Source: Methylovulum miyakonense HT12 (GTDB taxonomy: Bacteria; Pseudomonadota; Gammaproteobacteria; Methylococcales; Methylomonadaceae). From it: a DNA stretch of 64,000 nucleotides. Below the pieces are notes generated by a model. It did not search any database. It saw nothing but the letters and a program-made list of their open reading frames with translations, and was not told the origin of the DNA. The stretch covers positions 1,394,718 through 1,458,717 of the forward strand of contig NZ_KB913025.1 in assembly GCF_000384075.1 (NCBI RefSeq). Direction: 5' to 3'. Position 1 is the first letter of the stretch; the number at the start of each line of letters is the position of its first letter. Shown in pieces: positions 37,165 through 46,315 of the stretch. The position numbers and the translations under genes were made by a program.

Positions 37165-38152
37165 GGGTTTTGCTCTTGAGTAGGTTTAAAAGTTGCACGG
37201 CAAAATCAGCGTCAGGCAAGGCCTGGACAGGAACAAACCAATGCTGTGGGGTGGCGAAAGCGGTGCATTTTACCGCGTCTTTTTCAGTCATTAATACTGG
37301 ATGATGGTCGGCAAACATAATGTCGCTGTTTTGGTACTGGTAATGGTCGGGAAAACGGTGGGTTTTACAGGCCAGACCGGCGGCGGACAGTTGTTTGAAA
37401 AAGCGTTCGGGGTTGCCGATGCCGGCAATGGCATGGCATGTTTGGCCGGAAAATTCGGACAAGGGTTTGCTTTCGCCTGTGTCCAGATTGATTGCCAAAT
37501 CGCCACGAAGGGACATGGAAAGTTCATGTTCTTCCGCTTTTTCGCCGTTGACGACGACAAAATCCACGCTTTGCAAGCGATGGATAGGCTCCCGCAAAGG
37601 CCCGGCGGGCAGGCAATAGCCATTGCCAAAACGCCGCTCACCATCAATCACGGCGATTTCGATAGTCCGCCCCAAGGCATAATGTTGCAGGCCATCGTCC
37701 GACAAAATGATGTTGCAATCGTTGTGCGCCAACAAATGCCGGGCGGCGGCAACCCGGTTGGGCGCGACCACCAACGGGCAGCCGGATTGCCTGGCGATCA
37801 GCACCGCTTCATCACCGACTTGCGCGACCGGGCTATCTGGTTGCACGGTTTGCGGCTCCTGCGCTTGCCCGCCATAACCACGGCTGATGATGCCCGGACG
37901 GAAGCCAGCCGTTTTTAGCATGTGCGCCAGCCAGATAATCAACGGGGTTTTGCCGGTGCCGCCAACCGTGATGTTGCCCACGACAATCACTGGGACGGGT
38001 AGTTCATGGGTTTTTAATAAGCCCATACGGTACAGCCAAGCCCGGAACCGGGCGATGTCACTGAACAGAAAACCCAAGGGCATCAGCCAAGTGCCGATGA
38101 TTGGGTCTTTGTACCAGATGTTTTCGATGCAACGCGTCAGGGCTTTTTTCAT
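37154..38152 (-). CDS. lpxK: Tetraacyldisaccharide 4'-kinase
   Basis: 332 residues. N-terminal membrane-associated helix, Walker [14 protein letters not shown] and LSDDGLQHY (catalytic DxD region). Adds the 4'-phosphate to lipid A precursor on the inner face of the cytoplasmic membrane. msbA, usually before it, is absent; an ExbB-ExbD pair takes its place. Confidence 0.95.
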   Translation of the reverse strand: MKKALTRCIENIWYKDPIIGTWLMPLGFLFSDIARFRAWLYRMGLLKTHELPVPVIVVGNITVGGTGKTPLIIWLAHMLKTAGFRPGIISRGYGGQAQEPQTVQPDSPVAQVGDEAVLIARQSGCPLVVAPNRVAAARHLLAHNDCNIILSDDGLQHYALGRTIEIAVIDGERRFGNGYCLPAGPLREPIHRLQSVDFVVVNGEKAEEHELSMSLRGDLAINLDTGESKPLSEFSGQTCHAIAGIGNPERFFKQLSAAGLACKTHRFPDHYQYQNSDIMFADHHPVLMTEKDAVKCTAFATPQHWFVPVQALPDADFAVQLLNLLKSKTHDR

Positions 38153-38586
38153 GGTGCGGTGGGTTTGGATTCTGTGGCGAAGCTAATATGGCTGAATCCG
38201 GCGGCGCTCGCCGCCTCTAAGGCGGTGATCACGGATTGGTGGGGGGCCTTGCCATCGGCGCCAATGATAAAAGGCGTTGCGGCGGCTTTGGTATTACGTT
38301 TTAGGAGGGCTTGGAACAAGGTTTCCCGCTTTTGGTTGAGCAGCTCATGCATCACGCCATCGGCATCTTCCAGAAAATAAACGCCATTCGCATCAATGGT
38401 CAGCCTGATGGTGTCGGCCTCCGTTTCGGCTTCCGGGCCGTTGGCGCTGGGCAATTTGATTTTAACCTGGGTTTGTTTGTTGAACGTGGTGCTGACCATA
38501 AAGAAGAACAGCAACAGCAAAACCACATCGACCATCGAGGTCATGGAAATTTCTGGGACATGCCTTTTTTTGCGCTGGAATTTCAT
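38149..38586 (-). CDS. exbD: ExbD/TolR family protein
   Basis: 145 residues: one N-terminal TM (MVDVVLLLLFFFMVSTTF) with the proton-path Asp, then a periplasmic domain. Forms with ExbB a proton-driven stator. Lies between exbB and lpxK with four-base overlaps on both sides. The link to LPS genes suggests an envelope role and not iron uptake, as no TonB gene is near. Confidence 0.9.
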   Translation of the reverse strand: MKFQRKKRHVPEISMTSMVDVVLLLLFFFMVSTTFNKQTQVKIKLPSANGPEAETEADTIRLTIDANGVYFLEDADGVMHELLNQKRETLFQALLKRNTKAAATPFIIGADGKAPHQSVITALEAASAAGFSHISFATESKPTAP

Positions 38587-39200
38587 ACATTTGCCTCACG
38601 GTCACCGTGTAGGATGTCGATGAGTTTTAACGCTTCCGCTTCCATGTTGACGACATATTCATCAACCAGCCGTTCAAAATAACGGTGGAAAATCAGGCTG
38701 GGGATAGCCACGATCAAACCGGCGGCGGTCGTGATCAAAGCCACAGAAATGCCGGCGGCCAAGACAGTAGGGTCACCAATGCCCTGGTTGACGATGGCCG
38801 TGAAAGCCTGGATCATCCCGACCACCGTGCCCAGCAAACCTAACAGCGGGGCGATGGAGGCGATAGTGCCTAACGCGTTTAGGAAACGTTCCAAATCGTG
38901 CACGACTTGCCGCCCGGCTTCTTCGATGCATTCTTTCATGACATCACGCCCATGGTGGCTGTTGGCAAGCCCGGCCGCGAGAATAAAACCCAATGAGGAG
39001 CTTTGCTTCAAACGGTACAAAATGGAATCATCGAGCTTTTTTTCACGCGCCACACGCCAAACTTGCGGCACCAATTCAGGGGGCAGCACTTTCTTTCTCT
39101 GTAATGACCAGAAACGTTCGGCAATGATCGCCGTGGCGATGATGGAGCACAAAATGAGAGGCAGCATCAACCAGCCACCGCTTTTTATAATTTCAAACAC
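38583..39200 (-). CDS. exbB: ExbB/TolQ family proton channel protein
   Basis: About 205 residues with three TM segments; IAPLLGLLGTVVGMIQAF and TAAGLIVAIPSLIFHRYF are the MotA/TolQ/ExbB motif. The start is taken as GTG 39200 (FEIIKSGGWLMLPL) with agga seven bases upstream; the longer frame adds 31 codons without similarity. First gene of the lipid A/KDO run. Confidence 0.9.
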   Translation of the reverse strand: MFEIIKSGGWLMLPLILCSIIATAIIAERFWSLQRKKVLPPELVPQVWRVAREKKLDDSILYRLKQSSSLGFILAAGLANSHHGRDVMKECIEEAGRQVVHDLERFLNALGTIASIAPLLGLLGTVVGMIQAFTAIVNQGIGDPTVLAAGISVALITTAAGLIVAIPSLIFHRYFERLVDEYVVNMEAEALKLIDILHGDREANV

Positions 39201-39316
39201 GGGATGTCCTGATAGGTGAAGGTTAACATTCTTGAAAACCGGTTTTTTTGGGGTCAATACGGGAAGCATAGGCATTATTAGGGTTTTTGCCACAAAACCA
39301 GCGTTTTATCCTCGAT

Positions 39317-40471
39317 TTAGGGCGATATTTTACCATCATCCCTGCCTATCCAAATATAAGCAATCAGCAAGGCCAATGCGCAACAAAACGCGGCGGCGGT
39401 GTAAATCCCGGTGGCTCCGATAGCGTCAAAATAATAGCCGCTGGCATAGCTGCCAACCATGCCGCCGACGCCTGCGCTGAAGCTGTTGTACAAGGCCTGG
39501 CCTTTGCCTTGGTGTTGGCTGCCGAAATAGCGGTGCACCAAATGGATGGACGCGACATGCGTCCCGCCGAAGGTCATTGCGTGCAGCAATTGTGCGAGCA
39601 GCAGCCACAGGGTGGAATCGGCGAGATAGGCGATCAGCAGCCAACGTACGATGGCCAGGATGATGCTGGCCAGCAGCAATGCCCGTAACGGGAACCGTGC
39701 CAACAAGCGGCGCATAAAAATGAACAGCACAATTTCGGACATCACGCCTAAGGCCCACAGGCCGCCGATCATCGTCGAAGGGTAGTGGTGTTGTTTCAGG
39801 ACGATGGAATAAAACACATAATAAGGCGAATGGGCAGTTTGCAATAACATGCAGACGGTAAAAAACGCGATGACTTCGGGTTTTTTCAGGATGCGCCAAA
39901 GCTTTAACGGTTCCGCGCCATGGCTAATGGCCCGCGCTTCGGGGACGCTTAATGCCGCCACACTAATGCCCAGCAAGAGCAGGATCATGATGGCGGGCAA
40001 TATCGCCATCGGTTGCCTGTCGATCAGCCAACCTACGGACAATACGGCGACGATAAACCCCACCGAACCCCAGAGCCGGATTTGGCTATAACGGTGCGCG
40101 TCGGTTTTCAAATGCGCCAATGTCACCGCTTCAAACTGGGGTAAGGCGGTGCTCCAGAAAAAACTGAACATCAGCGTTGCGGAAACGTATTCCCAATAAC
40201 TGCGGGCGTATAAAAAACCGCAAAAGCCCAGCACGGCCAGGAACGAGGCGAGGCGGACAATCGGCAAGCTCTTGCCCGTGTGGTCGGCAATCCAGCCTAA
40301 GCTATTCGGCGCGACAATTTTGCAAGCCACCAGCACCGCCGAAAGCTCGCCAATTTGCACGGTGTCAAACCCTGCGTTTTTAAGATATAGCCCCCAATAG
40401 GGGATAAAAGCGCCGATTGCGGCGAAATAAAACCAGTAAAAGCTTGAAAGCCGCCAGTAGGGGATAGGCAT
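39317..40471 (-). CDS. MFS transporter, HcaT/nucleoside-symporter-like
   Basis: 384 residues with twelve TM helices. The opening YWRLSSFYWFYFAAIGAFIP and FFWSTALPQFEAVTLAHL are typical of the MFS_1_like (3-phenylpropionate transporter-like) family, and FGGTHVASIHLVHRYF of its C-terminal half. Substrate unknown. It stands alone between exbB and the YcxB-like gene. Confidence 0.88.
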   Translation of the reverse strand: MPIPYWRLSSFYWFYFAAIGAFIPYWGLYLKNAGFDTVQIGELSAVLVACKIVAPNSLGWIADHTGKSLPIVRLASFLAVLGFCGFLYARSYWEYVSATLMFSFFWSTALPQFEAVTLAHLKTDAHRYSQIRLWGSVGFIVAVLSVGWLIDRQPMAILPAIMILLLLGISVAALSVPEARAISHGAEPLKLWRILKKPEVIAFFTVCMLLQTAHSPYYVFYSIVLKQHHYPSTMIGGLWALGVMSEIVLFIFMRRLLARFPLRALLLASIILAIVRWLLIAYLADSTLWLLLAQLLHAMTFGGTHVASIHLVHRYFGSQHQGKGQALYNSFSAGVGGMVGSYASGYYFDAIGATGIYTAAAFCCALALLIAYIWIGRDDGKISP

Positions 40472-40576
40472 GGGGAATTTAGGTGGCGTGGTACGGCAAG
40501 GGTTGTCTTTTTGTAAGGGCCGGCTTTAAAAAAGCCCGGCAAGGCTTTGGGTTTTTAGGGCAGGGCAAGCAGGGAT

Positions 40577-40606
40577 AGGCCGGGATTTCTTGTGGCATCC
40601 CGGCCT
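40577..40606. repeat. Perfect 10-bp hairpin upstream of the MFS gene
   Basis: aggccgggat and atcccggcct pair around ten bases. A second stem (gccggcttt...aaagcccggc) lies at ~40529-40550. They separate two minus-strand genes and probably mark the 3' end of the YcxB-like transcript, though the U run of an intrinsic terminator is missing. Confidence 0.5.
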
Positions 40607-40691
40607 AAGGGCTGGATCAAGGAAGCCCGGACGCTTATCTTCATCTAGCCCGACTTGCTTTGTTTGGCTTTGGATCACAGGCGGCAGGATT

Positions 40692-41225
40692 TTACCCACC
40701 AAACCGCTCAATCATCTTCTCAGCCTGTTCGGCAAATTCCTCAAGATTGCCTTTGCTCACCGTTTCCACCGGAATCACCAATGCGGTGGTCAGGTTAAGG
40801 TAAAGGTAGACATAGCGTTTGCCATATTCGACCCGGAGCAATTCGTTCCAGGCCATTTTGTTTTTGCCACTAGGTGATTTTTCCAGCAGGTATTTGGGGT
40901 TGGCAGGGTCTATTGTCAAGGTGTACTTGCCGAACATGTCGTTTTTTTCTTTTGGCGTGTAGCTTTTCAAGATTTGCCGGTGCAAGTCCAGCATCATGAT
41001 CTTAGGCGACAGCAAAGCCCACAACAGTGCGATCACCAGTACATAAGCGGTGGTTTGCACGTCGTTATAGTAAAAATAGTAAAAAAAACCGATCAAAAAA
41101 ATCACCCCTGGCACAACAATCCGGTTCTTTTTGATATTGTGTTGGATCTCGTCATTTTTAGCGAACTGCAATTCGTTAAAATGGATCAGGTCTTGTTCGC
41201 GGAACTCATATTCAATTTCAAACAT
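40692..41225 (-). CDS. YcxB-like membrane protein
   Basis: 177 residues. N-terminal polar part (FREQDLIHFNELQFA), two TM helices near 35-75 (VVPGVIFLIGFFYYFYY, YVLVIALLWALL), and a C-terminal PH-like domain with YLLEKSPSGKNKMAWNELLR and YLYLNLTTALVIPVET, the YcxB pattern. Function unknown in the family. It lies 32 bases downstream of the ndh gene. Confidence 0.75.
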   Translation of the reverse strand: MFEIEYEFREQDLIHFNELQFAKNDEIQHNIKKNRIVVPGVIFLIGFFYYFYYNDVQTTAYVLVIALLWALLSPKIMMLDLHRQILKSYTPKEKNDMFGKYTLTIDPANPKYLLEKSPSGKNKMAWNELLRVEYGKRYVYLYLNLTTALVIPVETVSKGNLEEFAEQAEKMIERFGG

Positions 41226-41257
41226 ATTGTTATTTTTGTCGTTGTTATTAAAAGGGT

Positions 41258-42565
41258 TTAGTGCATTTTTATTTTGATGTAGACGCTGCGTCTAAAGGCG
41301 TTGGACAGCGTCAACATGGCGGTGCGGAAGTAGCCGTGGATGGCGATTTGGTGCATTTTATACAGGGACAAATAGACGATTTTGGCGATGAAGCCACCAA
41401 TGCTGACCGTCCCCATCAGGTTGCCCATCAAATTGCCGACCGTGGTGTATTTGCCCAATGACACCAAGGAGCCATAATCGTAATAGACAAATTCCACAGG
41501 TTTGCCGCCTTGCAAGCGGTTGATGATGGATTTGCCCACGGCGGTGGCCTGTTGGTGCGCGGCTTGGGCTCGGGGCGGCACGTTGCCAGTGTGGCCTGCC
41601 CACGCACAGGCGGCACAGTCGCCCATCGCAAAAATGTCATCATCGCTGGTCTTTAAGGTGCTGTCGACCACCAGCTGGTTGATGTGGTTGGTCTCTAAGC
41701 CATCCAAGCCCTTTATCCAATCCGGGGCTTTAATGCCCGCCGCCCATACTTTGATATTGGCTTCGATGAATTCGCCATCGTGCGTGGTGATGCCTTCCGG
41801 CGTGACTTCGGTGACGCGCCTGCCCAATTTCAGGTCTACACCGAGCTTGACCAATTGTTGTTGGGTCGCCAACGCCAGCTTGTCAGGCAAAGCTGGCAGC
41901 AGGCGTGTGGCGGCCTCGATGATGGTCAGTTTGACGTTGCTGGTTTCGTTCAGCCCGTAAATCGCCAGGACATTGGTCACTTCGTGCAATTGCGCCGCCA
42001 GTTCCACTCCAGTTGCGCCAGCACCGACGATGGCGATGGACAAGGGCTTGACCATCGCCGGGTCTTTGCCGATGTAATTTTTGATGTAGGTCTCGAACAG
42101 TTGCTTTTGGAACTTAAATGCTTGCGAGGTGGTGTCCAGAAACAGGCAGTGTTCTGCCACGCCTTTGATGTTGAAGGTATTGCTGACACTGCCGACGGAC
42201 ATGACCAACGTATCGTAAGCAAAAGTGCGGCGCGGGATCAGCTCTTCGCCTTTGTCATTGACAGTCGGGCTCACGTAAATTTCCCGGTTGGCGCGGTCAA
42301 GGCCTTCCATTTTGCCCAGCCGGAAGCGGAAATGGTTACGGTGCGCTTGCGCCATATACTCCACCTGTTCCGATTCGTCTAAAGTCCCGGCCGCCACTTC
42401 ATGCAGCAAAGGCTTCCAGATATGCGTGGTCGTGGCATCAATCAAGGTGATTTCCGCCAGCCCTTTTTTGCCTAATTTGCAACCTAATGTGGTCGCCAGT
42501 TCAAGACCTGCTGCACCGCCACCGACAATGACGACTTTATGTTTGGCAATGATTTCATCCGCCAT
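41258..42565 (-). CDS. ndh: Type II NADH:quinone oxidoreductase
   Basis: 435 residues. FAD motif HKVVIVGGGAAGLELATTLG, NADH motif SIAIVGAGATGVELAAQLHE and FAD-closing IFAMGDCAACAW. The C-terminal amphipathic tail (IVYLSLYKMHQIAIHGYFR) binds the membrane. It oxidises NADH without pumping protons. The ATG at 42565 (MADEII) has gggggat before it; the TTG five codons earlier is less likely. Confidence 0.92.
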   Translation of the reverse strand: MADEIIAKHKVVIVGGGAAGLELATTLGCKLGKKGLAEITLIDATTTHIWKPLLHEVAAGTLDESEQVEYMAQAHRNHFRFRLGKMEGLDRANREIYVSPTVNDKGEELIPRRTFAYDTLVMSVGSVSNTFNIKGVAEHCLFLDTTSQAFKFQKQLFETYIKNYIGKDPAMVKPLSIAIVGAGATGVELAAQLHEVTNVLAIYGLNETSNVKLTIIEAATRLLPALPDKLALATQQQLVKLGVDLKLGRRVTEVTPEGITTHDGEFIEANIKVWAAGIKAPDWIKGLDGLETNHINQLVVDSTLKTSDDDIFAMGDCAACAWAGHTGNVPPRAQAAHQQATAVGKSIINRLQGGKPVEFVYYDYGSLVSLGKYTTVGNLMGNLMGTVSIGGFIAKIVYLSLYKMHQIAIHGYFRTAMLTLSNAFRRSVYIKIKMH

Positions 42566-42852
42566 AACCCTATCCCCCAATAAATGTGATTATCTACGGC
42601 TAGCATTATAGCGAATCCATCCTCTGCTGACTGAATTTACGGGTAGTTTATTTGCTTATGGCTACGAATTTTCAGCAAAACAACGCCCTTGCACGATAAT
42701 CGGCCATGAGCCAGGCATTGGCTATCCCCAATAATGTGCAGGCGGCATTTGGCAAACTCTTGGCGTATCTTTAAAAAAACGATAGCCATTGTGTTCTGGC
42801 CTGGGCATGGTATAACTCGCCCGCTGCCACTGGTGGTTTAAACCAATCCAAT

Positions 42853-43863
42853 ATGAATGTCATAGGTGCCATGAACACACAGCTTGCCCCCTTTTCCGCA
42901 TTAACCCCCGACATTATCCTCAACGCATTGGATGCCCTCGGTTTGTCTTGCGACGGGCGGATGTTGGCGCTCAATAGTTATGAAAACCGTGTTTATCAGG
43001 TGGGGATTACCGGCTCACCGGCGTTGGTGGTCAAGTTTTACCGCCCCGGACGCTGGACGGACGCGGCCATTTTGGAAGAGCACGCCTTTGTTCAGGAATT
43101 GTCCCAAGCGGAATTGCCCGTTGTGCCAGCGTTGGCATTTGCGGGGGACAATAGCCTGCATCATATTGAGGGTTTCCGTTTTACCGTGTTTCCAAAACAA
43201 GGCGGACGGGTGCCTGAGTTGGAAGGCAGGATAAAATTGGAATGGATGGGGAGGTTGCTGGGCAGGATACATGCGACTGGCGCCTTGCAGCCATTTAAAA
43301 ACCGTCCCGCACTTGACATCAATAGCTTTGGCGAGGAGCCACGAACCTATCTGTTGGCCAATAATTGCCTGCCCGGTGAGTTCGTCAATGCGTATCAGGA
43401 AATCAGCGGGCAGGCGTTGGACAGTGTCCGGGAATGTTTTGTCCGTGCCGGCCAAGTCAGGCAGATACGGTTGCACGGGGATTGTTATCCAGGAAACATC
43501 CTGTGGACGGATGACGGGCCGCATTTTGTGGATTTTGACGATAGCCGGAGCGGGCCGGCGGTACAGGATTTGTGGATGTTGCTGTCCGGTGGGCGGGAAG
43601 AGATGACGGTGCAGTTGCGCCATTTGCTGGCGGGTTACCAAACTTTTTTTGATTTCGACCATCGTGAATTGCACTTGATTGAAGCGCTCCGCACCTTGCG
43701 GCTAATCCATTATTCCGCATGGATTGCCAAACGCTGGGACGATCCGGCGTTTCCGGCGGCATTCCCGTGGTTTACGATGCCGCGTTATTGGCAAGACCGT
43801 ATTGTCGAATTGCGTGAACAAATCGCCTTAATGGCGGAACCGCCATTAGGCGTTAGCCTGTAG
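42853..43863 (+). CDS. srkA: Stress response kinase A (YihE)
   Basis: 336 residues, an APH-fold Ser/Thr kinase. Opening [11 protein letters not shown], then [19 protein letters not shown] (Brenner catalytic loop with Asp and Asn) and [17 protein letters not shown]. It dampens MazF-linked death in stress in E. coli. ATG 42853 or 42871 may start it. Its 3' end overlaps the convergent rnhB by 18 bases. Confidence 0.92.
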   Translation: MNVIGAMNTQLAPFSALTPDIILNALDALGLSCDGRMLALNSYENRVYQVGITGSPALVVKFYRPGRWTDAAILEEHAFVQELSQAELPVVPALAFAGDNSLHHIEGFRFTVFPKQGGRVPELEGRIKLEWMGRLLGRIHATGALQPFKNRPALDINSFGEEPRTYLLANNCLPGEFVNAYQEISGQALDSVRECFVRAGQVRQIRLHGDCYPGNILWTDDGPHFVDFDDSRSGPAVQDLWMLLSGGREEMTVQLRHLLAGYQTFFDFDHRELHLIEALRTLRLIHYSAWIAKRWDDPAFPAAFPWFTMPRYWQDRIVELREQIALMAEPPLGVSL

Positions 43864-44439
43864 CAGCCATGTTTTTAGGGGGTTGAAGGTTTTCCGGTGG
43901 ATGTCGAGGAAACCGGACTGTTGTATTTCAGCCAGATGTTGCGCAGTGCCGTAGCCTTTATGTTGATGGAAGGCATAATCGGGATAAAGCTGGTGGTAGC
44001 TGTCCATAAGCTTGTCCCGCTCGACTTTGGCGAGTATGGAGGCGGCGCTGATAGCCTGTATTTTGCTGTCGCCTTTGACTATGGCTTGGGCGGGCATCGT
44101 CAGTTTGGGCAACCGGTTACCATCCACAAGGACTTCATTTGGTTGCAGGGATAGGCCATCCACGGCGCGTTGCATGGCTAGCAATGTGGCTTGCAAAATG
44201 TTCAGCGCGTCTATTTCTTCGACGCTGGCGGAGGCGATAAACCAACTGAGGGCGTTTTGCTTGACCAGTGCGGCAAGGCTTTCGCGTTTGCTGGCGCTTA
44301 GCGTTTTCGAATCGGCCAGCCCAAGTATCGGTTTTTGGGGGTCGAGGATGACGGCGGCGGCGAACACGGGGCCGGCTAAAGGGCCGCGGCCTGCTTCGTC
44401 CACTCCGGCTATCAGCCGGCCGCTATCGTTTGGTTGCAA
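43846..44439 (-). CDS. rnhB: Ribonuclease HII
   Basis: 197 residues. [16 protein letters not shown] carries the catalytic Asp-Glu, and VDGNRLP and [15 protein letters not shown] carry the others. Removes ribonucleotides from DNA. It lies five bases after lpxA; the usual intervening lpxB is missing. Confidence 0.95.
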   Translation of the reverse strand: MQPNDSGRLIAGVDEAGRGPLAGPVFAAAVILDPQKPILGLADSKTLSASKRESLAALVKQNALSWFIASASVEEIDALNILQATLLAMQRAVDGLSLQPNEVLVDGNRLPKLTMPAQAIVKGDSKIQAISAASILAKVERDKLMDSYHQLYPDYAFHQHKGYGTAQHLAEIQQSGFLDIHRKTFNPLKTWLLQANA

Positions 44440-44444
44440 ACGGG

Positions 44445-45215
44445 CTAGCGCAGGATGCCGCGCGATACGTTGCGCAAAAAGCTTACCATATCAGAGACTT
44501 GCTTGCTGTCGCCTGCCATGTCTTCCATCTGTTCTATGGCGTCTTCCAGGCGCAAGTTCATTTTGTAGATGAGTTTATAGGCTTTCCTGATTAGGCGGAT
44601 GTCTTCTGCCGAGATGCCGTTACGTTCCATGCCTACCGAGTTGATGCCATGCGGTTGGGTAGGTTTGCCGCCAACCATGATAAAAGGCGGGATGTCTTGG
44701 GTGATGGCGCTGCCCATTGCGGCAAAACTGTATTGCCCTATCTGGGTGAATTGGTGCACCAGTGTGAAACCACCCAAAATGGCATGGCTGTTCAAGCGGA
44801 CATGTCCGGCCAATGAGGCGCCGTTCGCCATGATGACATGGTCACCGATCACACAATCATGGGCGACGTGGGTATAGGCCATAAACAGGTTGTCGCTGCC
44901 AATAAGGGTAAGGCTGTGATCCTGTTTGGTCCCCCTGTGCATGGACGTGAATTCACGGATGGTGTTCCTATCACCAATTTCCAGGCGGGTGACTTCTGCG
45001 GCATATTTCTTGTCTTGCGGGTCTTCGCCAATGGATGAAAACTGATAGATACGGTTATCTTCCCCTATCGAAGTGTAGCCTTTGATCACGACATGGGAGC
45101 TTATAACCGTGCCGGCGCCAATTTTCACGCCGGCGCCAATTACCGAATAGGCGCCCACTGAAACGCCTTCAGCCAATTCTGCGTCGCTATCGATGATTGC
45201 AGTAGGATGTATCAA
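44445..45215 (-). CDS. lpxA: UDP-GlcNAc acyltransferase
   Basis: 256 residues of hexapeptide left-handed beta-helix ([20 protein letters not shown]). The catalytic His is in [15 protein letters not shown], and [14 protein letters not shown] closes the family pattern. First step of lipid A synthesis. Two bases separate it from fabZ. Confidence 0.95.
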   Translation of the reverse strand: MIHPTAIIDSDAELAEGVSVGAYSVIGAGVKIGAGTVISSHVVIKGYTSIGEDNRIYQFSSIGEDPQDKKYAAEVTRLEIGDRNTIREFTSMHRGTKQDHSLTLIGSDNLFMAYTHVAHDCVIGDHVIMANGASLAGHVRLNSHAILGGFTLVHQFTQIGQYSFAAMGSAITQDIPPFIMVGGKPTQPHGINSVGMERNGISAEDIRLIRKAYKLIYKMNLRLEDAIEQMEDMAGDSKQVSDMVSFLRNVSRGILR

Positions 45216-45217
45216 AA

Positions 45218-45661
45218 TTAATCCACCACAGCCGCACAGCGGATTTCCGCGCTGGCGACAAATTCACCGTCAACTTCGGCGACGCATTCAAAAGCCCAAA
45301 TGTTACGCTTGCTTTTAACAAAATTAACTTTCAGCATCAATTGGTCTCCGGGGACTACCGGGCGTTTGAATTTGGCCTTATCAATACCGACCAGATAATA
45401 AATCATGCCGCCCAGTTCGTCGCCAGCCGTTTCTGAAGCCAATAATCCGGTCGCTTGTGCCAGGGCTTCGAGGATCAGAACCCCCGGCATAATCGGTTTT
45501 TGTGGAAAATGCCCCTGAAAAAAAGGTTCGTTATAAGTGACGTTTTTTATGCCGGTCAAGCTAACCCCAGGTTTACACTCGACCACCTTATCAACCAGCA
45601 AAAAAGGGTAGCGGTGTGGTAAAAATTCTTGTATTTGTAAAATATCTAATTTGATAGACAT
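45218..45661 (-). CDS. fabZ: 3-hydroxyacyl-ACP dehydratase FabZ
   Basis: 147 residues, hot-dog fold. [34 protein letters not shown] with the catalytic His and Glu. It competes with LpxA for 3-hydroxyacyl-ACP, so the fabZ-lpxA pairing balances fatty acid and lipid A synthesis. The gap to skp is short and holds no lpxD. Confidence 0.95.
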   Translation of the reverse strand: MSIKLDILQIQEFLPHRYPFLLVDKVVECKPGVSLTGIKNVTYNEPFFQGHFPQKPIMPGVLILEALAQATGLLASETAGDELGGMIYYLVGIDKAKFKRPVVPGDQLMLKVNFVKSKRNIWAFECVAEVDGEFVASAEIRCAAVVD

Positions 45662-45711
45662 AGTAAGGTGCTTTATCTAGGGTTAGTGAGCAAATGCGGA
45701 CGATAGCTGAA

Positions 45712-46218
45712 TTATTCAGGCATAGCGGCGAGTTTTTGTTGGACTTGGGCGGTCACATCAATTTTTTCACTCGCGTAGATAACCCCGTCGGTGAGCAACA
45801 GATCAAAGTTTTGGTCTTTGGCGATGGCGCGGATGGCTTCCACAATCCGGCGTTGTAATTTGCCGAGTTCTTCATTCCTGCGGGCGTTGAAGTCTTCGCT
45901 GAATTCTTGCTGCGAGCGTTTCGCATCGCGTTTTTTATTGATGATGTCCTTTTCCAGATTGGAACGTTCGGCATCACCCATGACGCTGCCATCTCTGGTC
46001 ATACGCTCTTCTTTAGATTGGATCTCTTTTTGCTGGGAAACCAATTGCCTGTCGCGTGGTGAAAACTCTTGTTCCAGGCGCTTTTTGGCTTTTTCTGCCT
46101 GCGGGGCTTTCTCAAGTACGGCGGGTATGTTGACGAAACCGATTTTCAAATCGGCAAAGCTTGCAGTGGCGTTCGCAGCCAGCAACATGCCTAAAAATAA
46201 TCCAATTTTGTTTTTCAT
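45712..46218 (-). CDS. skp: Periplasmic chaperone Skp (OmpH)
   Basis: 168 residues: signal peptide MKNKIGLFLGMLLAANATAS, then KIGFVNIPAVLEKAPQAEKA and a long coiled coil rich in Lys/Glu/Arg. Trimeric 'jellyfish' chaperone handing outer-membrane proteins to the BAM complex. ATG 46218 with ggag upstream. Located between bamA and fabZ. Confidence 0.93.
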   Translation of the reverse strand: MKNKIGLFLGMLLAANATASFADLKIGFVNIPAVLEKAPQAEKAKKRLEQEFSPRDRQLVSQQKEIQSKEERMTRDGSVMGDAERSNLEKDIINKKRDAKRSQQEFSEDFNARRNEELGKLQRRIVEAIRAIAKDQNFDLLLTDGVIYASEKIDVTAQVQQKLAAMPE

Positions 46219-46315
46219 TGTTAAATCAATCTCCAAATTAAATAAATAGTAAATTCTGTTACTGGAAGGTGCTTAGATTATAGGGGATAAGGGAGGCAAA
46301 CCAAAAGGTGTCCGG

